From NCBI GenBank assembly GCA_003551985.1, contig PUOB01000223.1, positions 1 to 5,485 on the forward strand: a stretch of 5,485 nt of DNA. The letters are read 5' to 3'. Source of the DNA: Desulfobacteraceae bacterium. GTDB taxonomy: Bacteria > Desulfobacterota > Desulfobacteria > Desulfobacterales > Desulfosalsimonadaceae. Position numbers and translations under genes: made by a program. Position 1 is the first letter of the stretch. Each line of letters opens with the position of its first letter. Under the pieces are notes generated by a model that saw only the letters and a list, made by a program, of their open reading frames with translations, did no database searches and was not told where the DNA came from. Shown one piece after another: positions 1 to 5,329 of the stretch.

Positions 1-819
1 ATCCATCAAGAAAGCGAGCGCAAGGACAAGCCGTTTCTTGCCGTAAACTGTGCCGGCATTCCGGAAACATTGATGGAAAGCGAGTTTTTCGGGCATACGG
101 CCGGATCGTTTACCGGGGCCCAGAAGGCAAGGCAGGGACTTTTTGAAGAAGCCGAAGGGGGTACGCTGCTTCTGGATGAAATCGCTGAAATGCCCCTTCC
201 CCTGCAGGCAAAACTCCTTCGGATTCTCCAGGACGGCAAAATGCGCCCCATCGGCAGCAACACGGAACAGCAGGTGAATGTCCGGATTGTCGCAGCCACC
301 CACCAGAACCTGGATGAGGAAGTCAAAAATGGGCGCTTCAGGGAAGACCTGTTTTACCGCCTCGAAACCTTTACCCTGGACGTCCCCCCTTTGCGGGACC
401 GCACAGAAGATATCGAGATGCTTGCAGGCCGTTTTTTGACAAGTTTTTCCACGAATATGGGCAAGCGGATCAGCAGCTTTTCCGACGAAGCCATGGCTTT
501 GCTCCGAAAATACCCCTTCCCTGGAAATGTCCGCGAACTGCAAAACGCCATAGAGCGTGCGGTGACATTCTGCAACGGGGGGCAAATCACGCCAGGCCAA
601 CTTCCCATGAGAATCCGGTCGCAGGCCTCCGGGCGGAATGCAAAACATGTGCCGGGGCTCTTCCCGGACGATCCCGGCGCCCCACTGCCGAGTCTTGCGG
701 AAATCGAGCAGCGATACATTGAACATGTCCTTGCCCGGGTAAACGGGAACAAGAAGCGGGCGGCCGATATCTTGGGCGTTGCCAGGCGGACGCTTTACCG
801 CAGGCTGGAGGGGTCGTAA
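1..819 (+). CDS. Sigma-54-dependent transcriptional activator (NtrC family), 5'-truncated by the window edge
   Basis: The reading frame is open from base 1 to the TAA at 817-819, giving 272 visible residues; the start, any receiver or sensor domain and the Walker A loop lie before the window. Visible AAA+ parts, in order, are the sigma-54-contacting loop GSFTGA (residues 35-40 of the visible part; the usual form is GAFTGA), Walker B GGTLLLDE (53-60), sensor I region VAATHQNL (97-104), the arginine-finger segment FREDLFYRL (113-121) and sensor II GNVREL (175-180). After a linker, residues 232-272 form a Fis-type helix-turn-helix ([20 protein letters not shown]), which ends the protein. Proteins of this family hydrolyse ATP to remodel the sigma-54 RNA polymerase closed complex at enhancer-dependent promoters. 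Family membership is firm. The signal sensed and the target genes cannot be told from this fragment. The gene converges on the lipoprotein gene, so no regulatory link is implied. Confidence 0.96.
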   Translation: MHQESERKDKPFLAVNCAGIPETLMESEFFGHTAGSFTGAQKARQGLFEEAEGGTLLLDEIAEMPLPLQAKLLRILQDGKMRPIGSNTEQQVNVRIVAATHQNLDEEVKNGRFREDLFYRLETFTLDVPPLRDRTEDIEMLAGRFLTSFSTNMGKRISSFSDEAMALLRKYPFPGNVRELQNAIERAVTFCNGGQITPGQLPMRIRSQASGRNAKHVPGLFPDDPGAPLPSLAEIEQRYIEHVLARVNGNKKRAADILGVARRTLYRRLEGS

Positions 820-821
820 AA

Positions 822-847
822 ATCTTTCGCCCGATGGGGTGACGGGC
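822..847 (-). terminator. Weak candidate intrinsic terminator at the convergent gene ends
   Basis: GCCCG (829-833) and CGGGC (843-847) form a 5-bp stem with a 9-base loop between the two convergent stop codons. Read on the minus strand, the hairpin is followed by GAAAGATTTTTAC, so the T run begins about six bases after the stem. That is too far for a textbook intrinsic terminator. It would serve the lipoprotein transcript. On the plus strand there is no T run after the hairpin. Confidence 0.3.
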
Positions 848-1665
848 TATTCTATGCGTTCCAGCAACTCCCGCCTTTTTTCATTATACTCCGTTTCGGT
901 AATCAGGCCGTCGTCGTGGAGTTCTTTTAAATATTCAAGCTGGGACCGGATATGGTCCCCCCTCTTTTCACGATCCGTTACAGGTACGTCTACAGGCGCG
1001 TCTTCCGGGCGCTCAGCTGCTTTCGCCGCAATTTTCAGCCCCTGCACATCGGCCTTTACCCACATGGGGTAAGCCTTGCCGTCTTCCCGGTCATGAGGCT
1101 GCATATAATCCGCCGTTATCGCAAGGGACGTGCTGGACGATCGAACCGACAAGGGGTCGCCCGGAGGCTCCTTTGCGGCTGCAGACATGGTCTGACCCGG
1201 GGGAAACTCCTCATTGATCACTGCAAAAGCGAGATTCAGGCGATTCTTCCCGTCCATGAATATCACACCTTCGGTTTTCCGCCGCTTTTCAAATACCAGG
1301 CCGCCGCCCCTGTTAAAAGATGTCAGAGCGATACGTTCATTGGGACCAAGCTCACCCAGCGCGCTTGCCAGGGCGGGAGCGAGGCGGTCGACCTCCTTGT
1401 CCTGGAACACCGGGCTTTCTTGGGACTCCGCGATGATGGAGCGCGACGTGTAGGCAAGGTCATTCATAAAAAACGCCAGTTCATGGGGTGCGATATCAAC
1501 CGGATGCTTGTATTGATGCATCCCGGCCGTCTCGTCCTCAACCCGGTGCTGTATTCTGATGGTGTAACCATCCTGCGCGTCCACGGCGGCATCCTGCCAG
1601 CGGGGACCACCGCATCCGGCTGCAAACAGCAGCAAGGCAGACACGGCAATAATGATCCGTTTCAT
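847..1665 (-). CDS. Putative outer-membrane lipoprotein with C-terminal SHOCT-like domain
   Basis: This 272-residue protein starts at ATG 1665 and ends at TAG 847-849. The start is supported by a GGGAGGG ribosome site seven bases upstream. Residues 1-17 (MKRIIIAVSALLLFAAG) are a lipoprotein signal peptide and C18 is the probable lipidated cysteine. The lipobox is A-A-G-C, with Ala where Leu is usual at -3. Gly at +2 is not the Asp inner-membrane retention signal, so outer-membrane sorting is likely. Residues about 55-155 (HPVDIAPHEL..., VDRLAPALASAL, ERIALTSF, GVIFMDGKNRLNLAFAVI) look like one folded domain that I do not recognise by name. Residues 165-235 are partly polar and irregular. Residues 238-270, with the core LKELHDDGLITETEYNEKRR, match the SHOCT pattern, a short C-terminal helical module often involved in oligomerisation. 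The function is unknown. No dedicated promoter is visible; element A lies directly upstream. Confidence 0.88.
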   Translation of the reverse strand: MKRIIIAVSALLLFAAGCGGPRWQDAAVDAQDGYTIRIQHRVEDETAGMHQYKHPVDIAPHELAFFMNDLAYTSRSIIAESQESPVFQDKEVDRLAPALASALGELGPNERIALTSFNRGGGLVFEKRRKTEGVIFMDGKNRLNLAFAVINEEFPPGQTMSAAAKEPPGDPLSVRSSSTSLAITADYMQPHDREDGKAYPMWVKADVQGLKIAAKAAERPEDAPVDVPVTDREKRGDHIRSQLEYLKELHDDGLITETEYNEKRRELLERIE

Positions 1666-1672
1666 TTTCGGA

Positions 1673-1679
1673 CCCTCCC
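1673..1679 (-). promoter_or_regulatory. Ribosome binding site of the lipoprotein gene
   Basis: GGGAGGG on the minus strand lies seven bases before ATG 1665, which fixes the start. The end of repeat element A (about 1685) is only some six bases further upstream. The element therefore forms nearly the whole leader of this gene. Confidence 0.75.
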
Positions 1680-1684
1680 AGTGT

Positions 1685-1838
1685 TGATAGTCTCGTAAAA
1701 AGTCGGTTTCCGACGGCTTTGTAAAAAGGCCAAGATCAAGGCTTGCGCGATTTTCGAAGAATTGAGCGTACTTAGCGTACGTGATGTTCTTCGGAAATCG
1801 CGCGTAACGCAGATATTGGACTTTTTACGAAGTCGTCA
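1685..1838. repeat. Palindromic MITE-like element, copy A (full, 154 bp)
   Basis: The ends carry a perfect 12-bp inverted repeat: TCGTAAAAAGTC at 1693-1704 and its complement at 1819-1830, with weaker pairing out to TGA...TCA. Inside is a second inverted repeat, 1745-1761 against 1787-1803 (16 of 17 pair), around a small central hairpin CGTAC(TTAGC)GTACG at 1767-1781. There is no reading frame for a transposase. The first 21 bases are identical to copy B at 5330, and the right end matches copy B as well. The 6-7 base sequence (C)AGTGTT occurs on both sides (1679-1685 and 1837-1843), which could be a target-site duplication. It fills most of the gap between the FemAB-like stop codon and the lipoprotein start. 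It resembles a non-autonomous mobile element or extragenic palindrome; the exact borders are uncertain. Confidence 0.85.
1697..1714 (-). terminator. Terminator-like hairpin inside the end of element A
   Basis: On the minus strand GTCGG-AAA-CCGAC is followed directly by TTTTTACG, a 5-bp stem with a 3-base loop and a short T run. Transcripts running on from the FemAB-like gene towards the lipoprotein gene would meet it about 18 bases before the lipoprotein RBS. The stem is short, so activity is uncertain. In copy B the same position pairs poorly (GTCCGAAAGCGAC), so this is not a conserved property of the family. Confidence 0.4.
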
Positions 1839-1864
1839 GTGTTAAAAAACACAATAAAAGCGTC

Positions 1865-2968
1865 TTATGCGGATGCGAATGGCGAATCAGCCAGCTCCAT
1901 CGCCCGGTAGCCGTCATAACGCGCCTCATCAAACGGATAGTCCCAGCAGCCCTGGCGATGCTGAAGACGGCCGCCAAAACCCGTTTTAAAACGATACAGC
2001 CCATACATGGGATGATCCGGGTCGGGCGCGGGAGAGACCCCGAACATGTCATAATCCCGGCAGCCCGATTCCCTTGCCCGGCAAATGGCTTCCCATTGAA
2101 GCGCATATGAGGCCATATACCCTCTATCCTCGGAACCGGACGATGAGGCACCATAGAGGTAGGTAGCGCGGCTTCCCGAAACCGCAAGGATTATTCCCGC
2201 CACCGGCCGGCCCGAAACTTCGGCAAGCAGCATGTGTATCCGTGCGGGTGAACGGCAGTCCTGGTCATAAACCTTGAGTGCCGCCCTGAAATAATCCAGG
2301 TCATTGAGGGCCATACCGTGCCGCCTGGCCGTTTTCCGGTACAGCCCGTACCATGCCGGCAGCCCCTCGAGGCCCGCATCCCGGACCCGCACGCCCTTTC
2401 GGCCGGACAGCCCGATGTTGTAGCGGGTCTTCGGCTTCATTCGCGCAAGAATCCGATCCCGATCTTCACTGAGATCCACCAACACCGTATCCGGCGGAAG
2501 CATATCGGTCGGCGATTTCCGGAGATTCCAGTGCTCGGTGTCGAAATTCATGCGCATCTCCTGAATTCTCATTTTTGGCGGCCCCATCCACCGCGCATTG
2601 TCCGCATACCGATCCGGTTCATCGGCCCAGGGCGATCGCCATGGCAAATCATACCGGATAAAAACGCAATTATCCGGCAGATACGGGCGCATTTTCTCGG
2701 AAATATCTTCCAGCCATGGACCGCGCAGTTCCGGGTCGGGAAGCAGCTCCGGTCCGAACGGCACGTACGCCATCGTGAAATCCGGGGCGATTTCGCGCAG
2801 GACAACCAGGATATCGCCGTCCGGCCCCGCATCATAATCCATGAGAATATCAAAAGCCGCCGTCCGGCGTCCCTGCCTTTGCTTCAGCCGCGACCAATAG
2901 GCAGTCTGCTGGAGGTAGGGCGTCGGCACCACATACCTTGTCCGCTTGGGCTGCAATGTCACTTGCAT
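1865..2968 (-). CDS. FemAB/FemX-like peptidyltransferase (GNAT-fold, peptidoglycan bridge type)
   Basis: The 367-residue protein starts at ATG 2968 and ends at TAA 1865-1867. A TTG at 2971 is in frame but lies only two bases from the GGAGAG ribosome site, so the ATG (five bases away) is preferred. The C-terminal half carries the FemAB pattern: LARMKPKTRYNIGLSGRKGV (residues 174-193), corresponding to the basic K-x-R-x-N-I segment; WYGLYRKTARRHGM (206-219); a substrate-fold strand AEVSGRPVAGIILAV; YLYGAS (270-275); LQWEAICRARESGC (290-303); YDMFGV (306-311); and the family-typical LYRFKTGFGG (324-333). Known relatives are double GNAT-fold enzymes that use aminoacyl-tRNA to add amino acids to lipid II. 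No tRNA-binding coiled-coil insert is seen. In a presumed Gram-negative host the substrate may differ: another cell-wall or surface acceptor, or an N-acyl transfer. Assignment to the family is strong; the exact reaction is unknown. Confidence 0.88.
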   Translation of the reverse strand: MQVTLQPKRTRYVVPTPYLQQTAYWSRLKQRQGRRTAAFDILMDYDAGPDGDILVVLREIAPDFTMAYVPFGPELLPDPELRGPWLEDISEKMRPYLPDNCVFIRYDLPWRSPWADEPDRYADNARWMGPPKMRIQEMRMNFDTEHWNLRKSPTDMLPPDTVLVDLSEDRDRILARMKPKTRYNIGLSGRKGVRVRDAGLEGLPAWYGLYRKTARRHGMALNDLDYFRAALKVYDQDCRSPARIHMLLAEVSGRPVAGIILAVSGSRATYLYGASSSGSEDRGYMASYALQWEAICRARESGCRDYDMFGVSPAPDPDHPMYGLYRFKTGFGGRLQHRQGCWDYPFDEARYDGYRAMELADSPFASA

Positions 2969-2973
2969 CAACT

Positions 2974-2979
2974 CTCTCC
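2974..2979 (-). promoter_or_regulatory. Ribosome binding site deciding the FemAB-like start
   Basis: GGAGAG on the minus strand lies five bases before ATG 2968 and only two before the in-frame TTG 2971, so it favours the ATG. Directly upstream is a small 5-bp hairpin, ATCAT (2980-2984) with ATGAT (2991-2995), which does not cover the site. Confidence 0.7.
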
Positions 2980-3007
2980 ATCATAGAAGAATGATAAAAT
3001 GGAGACG

Positions 3008-3036
3008 AAAATAGACATATCCCACAGCAAAGTCAA
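3008..3036 (-). promoter_or_regulatory. Candidate sigma-70-type promoter of the FemAB-like gene
   Basis: On the minus strand TTGACT (3031-3036, five of six consensus bases) and TATTTT (3008-3013, four of six) are separated by exactly 17 bases. Initiation would fall near 3001, leaving a leader of about 32 bases that contains the RBS. It implies that this gene can be transcribed independently of the U32 gene upstream. Confidence 0.5.
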
Positions 3037-3047
3037 CCCCTGATCCA

Positions 3048-3068
3048 TTTACGAAGCCGTCAACGTTA
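3048..3068. repeat. Right-end remnant of the palindromic element (copy D)
   Basis: TTTACGAAGCCGTCAACGTT and the next base match the right end of copy A (1824-1844) at 18 of 21 positions. The left end and the centre are absent. The remnant is in the same orientation as copies A, B and C and lies just upstream of the candidate -35 box of the FemAB-like gene. It is short, so chance similarity is not fully excluded. Confidence 0.5.
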
Positions 3069-3069
3069 T

Positions 3070-3078
3070 CCCCCCCCC
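3070..3078. repeat. Homopolymer tract of nine C (nine G on the coding strand)
   Basis: Nine consecutive C lie between the stop codon of the U32 gene and copy D. AAGCCG (3054-3059) and CGGCTT (3078-3083) flank the tract and could pair as a 6-bp stem with an 18-base loop. No T run follows on the minus strand, so I do not call it a terminator. The tract is intergenic and cannot shift a reading frame. Confidence 0.8.
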
Positions 3079-3086
3079 GGCTTTGT

Positions 3087-5066
3087 CTACTTCAAAGAGA
3101 CATCCCAGTTCCATCTGCCGGGACGTTTTTTCATTTGGCAGTCTTTCGGAAACGTTTCGTTCAGGTGAACAAACATCTGGTATCCGGCCTTTTTGAGGGG
3201 TTCCATATGACCACGGAGATCAATGGGCCATTCGGGATAGATCCAGTAATTATCATCCCGCCGGGTTATCCAGGCGCGTTCCTTTTTGGGGCTCGCAAAC
3301 GGGACATCCAACTTCAGGGACGGCGGATTGATGCGTGAGATGCAAAGGGGCCAGTTGCCGTAAACAACAATACCCAACGGCAGCGGACTTGACCGGCCAA
3401 GCTGGAGGTAGTCTTTTTCACCCAGCTCCGGGCTTGCGATAACCCCCCGGCACCCCATGGCGGCAAGGTTGTCGACGGCCAGCGGGTTGGCGATATTGCA
3501 GAAAGGGCCGGCCCATATCTCCTGTTTTTTGGGGAACGGAAAAAAGGCCGTCTGCCAGGGGGCATTGACGACAAAACGGGAAAAGCCCTTTTTCAACAGC
3601 CGATCGATCACTGCCTTGATCCCGGCTTCCCGGCCCGGCCAGATAACCGGCGGCATCCAGCACCATAGCTGTTTTACATTACCGGCCGGCAGGCGCTGCA
3701 TATCCCCGTCAATCCAGATACCGGCGGCACTGCCGGACGACCGGGATTTGGCACTACCCCGCCCGACGTGCACATCAAAAGGGCGATTTTTTTGGGAAAG
3801 GCCGGCGGATGGCAAGGCGGCACTGAATCCGGAGGGTGCTCCGGCATCCTCCGGTTCCTGCCCGAGCTGCCTCTCGCACGCCTCTATTTGCGCTAAAAGT
3901 TCCGGCTCCCTGCGGTCTATGAGAAAGACCGGCGTCTTGTTGACGGCCCGCTGCTTTTTCGGCAAGTTCAAAAACAGGCGGCCCCGCTTGGGAACACTCT
4001 TGGTGACGCGGTCTACCCGGTGCCAGGACTCGTCTTCGTAACCAATGCGCAGCACGTCTTTTGCAAAGAGCTGCTCCCGCGGCTCGATATACGGCTTGAG
4101 CATGGTACCCTGAACTTTTCCCACGAGCCGCCCCGAAGCGGTCTGGGAATCGGGATCGATCGGGCTCCACGGCCGCTGGGTCAGGAAGTTATAGTGGGTT
4201 CCGTTGCGTCCCATGGCGTATTCAAGGCAAGACATGGCGCTTTTTTGAACGTTTTTGTCACCGGGGTGGTCACGCAGCATGCGGTAGGCTTTTACGGTAT
4301 AAAAGACGTAATGGGGCCCTTTTTTCCGGCCCTCTATTTTTAATGCGGAAATATTGGGCACCGTCATGAGCACCTTGGTGAGCATATCGAGCCAGAGGTC
4401 CTTGCAGGAAAAGACCCGGCCGCGAACCTTATCCTGGGTATACACCCGGCGGCAGGGCTGTACGCAATTGCCGCGAAGGCCGCTTTTCCCGCCGAGATAA
4501 CTGCTCCAGTAACAGCGCCCCGAAACCGCATAACAAAGCGCCCCGTGCACAAAAACCTCCAGCGACCGTCCGGCGGGACACGCTTGCGCCATATCCCGCA
4601 TCTCGTCGACACTCAACTCTCTGGGAACCACGACGCGGTTGATTTTCGGAAAAAAACGGAGCGTTTTCATGGCCGAAGGGAAACTGACATTGGCCAGGGT
4701 GGACAAATGAATGTCCCCCTTGAAACCGGCCTGCCATGCCAGGGAAACCATGGCCGTATCCGAGACGATCAGGGCATCCGGCTTCACATGACGACTCAGC
4801 CGGACTGTCAAATCGCCGGCGCCGTCTAACTCATCCGGTTTTACCAGGGTGTTTAAGGCGACGTAAACCCTTGTGTGCTTTTCCCGGGCAAGGCGTGCAA
4901 GGACGGCAAGTTCCCCAATGGAAAAATTCTCCGCCGCCATCCTTGCGGAAAAGTGCTTCAGACCGCAATATATGGCATCTGCGCCGGCGGCAAGGGCGGC
5001 AAGAAACGATGCCCGGTTTCCCGCAGGCGCCAGGATTTCCGGCTTTTCACTCGGGGTTCCGGTCAT
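3087..5066 (-). CDS. U32-family protein ('peptidase U32', RlhA/YegQ-like [4Fe-4S] hydroxylase type) with long C-terminal extension
   Basis: The 659-residue protein starts at ATG 5066, with GGTGAAG seven bases upstream, and ends at TAG 3087-3089. The N-terminus EILAPAGNRASFLAALAAGADAIYCG starts the TIM-barrel-like U32 domain. The family signature is E170-VFVHGALC178-YAVSGRC185-YWS, followed by RGNC201-VQPC205-RRVY. The four cysteines (C-x6-C-x15-C-x3-C) are the usual [4Fe-4S] ligands of this family. LKIEGRKKGPHYV (242-254) is also typical. Characterised relatives are RNA hydroxylases (RlhA on 23S rRNA, TrhP/YegQ on tRNA) and the O2-independent ubiquinone hydroxylases UbiU/UbiV; the 'peptidase' name is historical. 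The length is close to RlhA and far above TrhP. Residues about 300-400 form a middle domain, 403-450 a low-complexity Ser/Ala/Gly-rich linker, and 450-659 a second folded region (IDGDMQRLP, VVNAPWQTAFF, NPLAVDNLAAMGCRGVIASPEL) recalling a second barrel-like half. The substrate is not determined. Confidence 0.9.
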   Translation of the reverse strand: MTGTPSEKPEILAPAGNRASFLAALAAGADAIYCGLKHFSARMAAENFSIGELAVLARLAREKHTRVYVALNTLVKPDELDGAGDLTVRLSRHVKPDALIVSDTAMVSLAWQAGFKGDIHLSTLANVSFPSAMKTLRFFPKINRVVVPRELSVDEMRDMAQACPAGRSLEVFVHGALCYAVSGRCYWSSYLGGKSGLRGNCVQPCRRVYTQDKVRGRVFSCKDLWLDMLTKVLMTVPNISALKIEGRKKGPHYVFYTVKAYRMLRDHPGDKNVQKSAMSCLEYAMGRNGTHYNFLTQRPWSPIDPDSQTASGRLVGKVQGTMLKPYIEPREQLFAKDVLRIGYEDESWHRVDRVTKSVPKRGRLFLNLPKKQRAVNKTPVFLIDRREPELLAQIEACERQLGQEPEDAGAPSGFSAALPSAGLSQKNRPFDVHVGRGSAKSRSSGSAAGIWIDGDMQRLPAGNVKQLWCWMPPVIWPGREAGIKAVIDRLLKKGFSRFVVNAPWQTAFFPFPKKQEIWAGPFCNIANPLAVDNLAAMGCRGVIASPELGEKDYLQLGRSSPLPLGIVVYGNWPLCISRINPPSLKLDVPFASPKKERAWITRRDDNYWIYPEWPIDLRGHMEPLKKAGYQMFVHLNETFPKDCQMKKRPGRWNWDVSLK

Positions 5067-5071
5067 TTTGC

Positions 5072-5086
5072 CGCTTCACCGAAGCG
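5072..5086 (-). promoter_or_regulatory. Ribosome binding site of the U32 gene inside a small hairpin
   Basis: The Shine-Dalgarno-like GGTGAAG (5074-5080) is seven bases from ATG 5066. It sits within CGCTTC-GGT-GAAGCG, a perfect 6-bp stem with a 3-base loop in the mRNA. GGT is in the loop and GAAG in the stem, so the site would be partly masked when folded. Confidence 0.55.
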
Positions 5087-5118
5087 AACATGGATCATTT
5101 TAACAACCTTTTTGCTGA

Positions 5119-5172
5119 GCGGATGAAAATTTGCCGCAACGGGGTAAATGGGACTTTTTAACGATGCCATCA
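5119..5172. repeat. Right-half copy of the palindromic element (copy C)
   Basis: From CGGATGAAAA to GCCATCAA this stretch matches copy B (5433-5485) at about 47 of 53 positions, with one extra A in the run GACTTTTTAACGA. The left inverted repeat and most of the centre are missing; a left half of normal length would reach into the U32 coding region. It lies in the predicted leader of the U32 gene, in the same orientation as the other copies. Confidence 0.8.
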
Positions 5173-5174
5173 AT

Positions 5175-5196
5175 TGAATATCCGGTGAATATCCGG
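5175..5196. repeat. Perfect 11-bp tandem duplication
   Basis: TGAATATCCGG occurs twice with no spacer (5175-5185 and 5186-5196). It begins two to three bases after the end of half copy C, within the predicted leader of the U32 gene. It could be a paired protein site or a small duplication left by a rearrangement at the repeat. Confidence 0.85.
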
Positions 5197-5209
5197 CTTA
5201 AAACATAAT

Positions 5210-5230
5210 GCCCGAACCGTTGTTCCGGGC
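5210..5230. other. Small imperfect hairpin in the U32 leader
   Basis: GCCCG (5210-5214) pairs with CGGGC (5226-5230); AA and TT can extend the stem past a single bulged C at 5225. On the minus strand it is followed by ATTATGTTTTAAG, which is not a proper terminator T run. The role is unknown. Confidence 0.4.
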
Positions 5231-5296
5231 GGCTGTCTTGCCTGTTTTTCAACAATCCGTTACACACTGTTATGGACTTGTACCTGAAAATGATTA

Positions 5297-5325
5297 ATGA
5301 TAATATATAAAATTTAATCTGTAAA
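5297..5325 (-). promoter_or_regulatory. Candidate sigma-70-type promoter of the U32 gene
   Basis: On the minus strand TTTACA (5320-5325, five of six) and TATCAT (5297-5302, five of six) are spaced by exactly 17 bases in an AT-rich stretch. Initiation would be near 5290. Full element B ends five bases upstream of the -35 box. AT-rich DNA yields chance matches, so this is moderate support only. Confidence 0.5.
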
Positions 5326-5329
5326 CAAA

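Noticed and set aside
952..1698. Long + strand open frame (248 codons) opposite the lipoprotein gene
   Set aside because: It lies antisense to a gene with a signal peptide, RBS and SHOCT tail; its own translation shows no domain and runs into repeat A.
2969..2971. TTG as the start codon of the FemAB-like gene
   Set aside because: It is only two bases from GGAGAG; the adjacent ATG at 2968 has better spacing.
2318..2986. Long + strand open frame (222 codons) opposite the FemAB-like gene
   Set aside because: Fully antisense to recognisable FemAB motifs; the product is a Pro/Arg/His-rich shadow with no family pattern.
3457..4041. + strand open frame (194 codons) opposite the U32 gene
   Set aside because: Antisense to the linker and C-terminal part of the U32 protein, with no domain or RBS support.
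847..5066. Single operon of the three minus-strand genes forming a new system
   Set aside because: Gaps of 118 and 199 bases, candidate separate promoters, a terminator-like hairpin in element A and no shared pathway speak against it.
5205..5235. tRNA-like GGTTCG sequence in the U32 leader (minus strand)
   Set aside because: No acceptor, D or anticodon arm can be formed around it.
5278..5306. + strand promoter TTGTAC-17-TAATAT
   Set aside because: Poor match to both boxes, AT-rich background and no + strand gene within the window after it.
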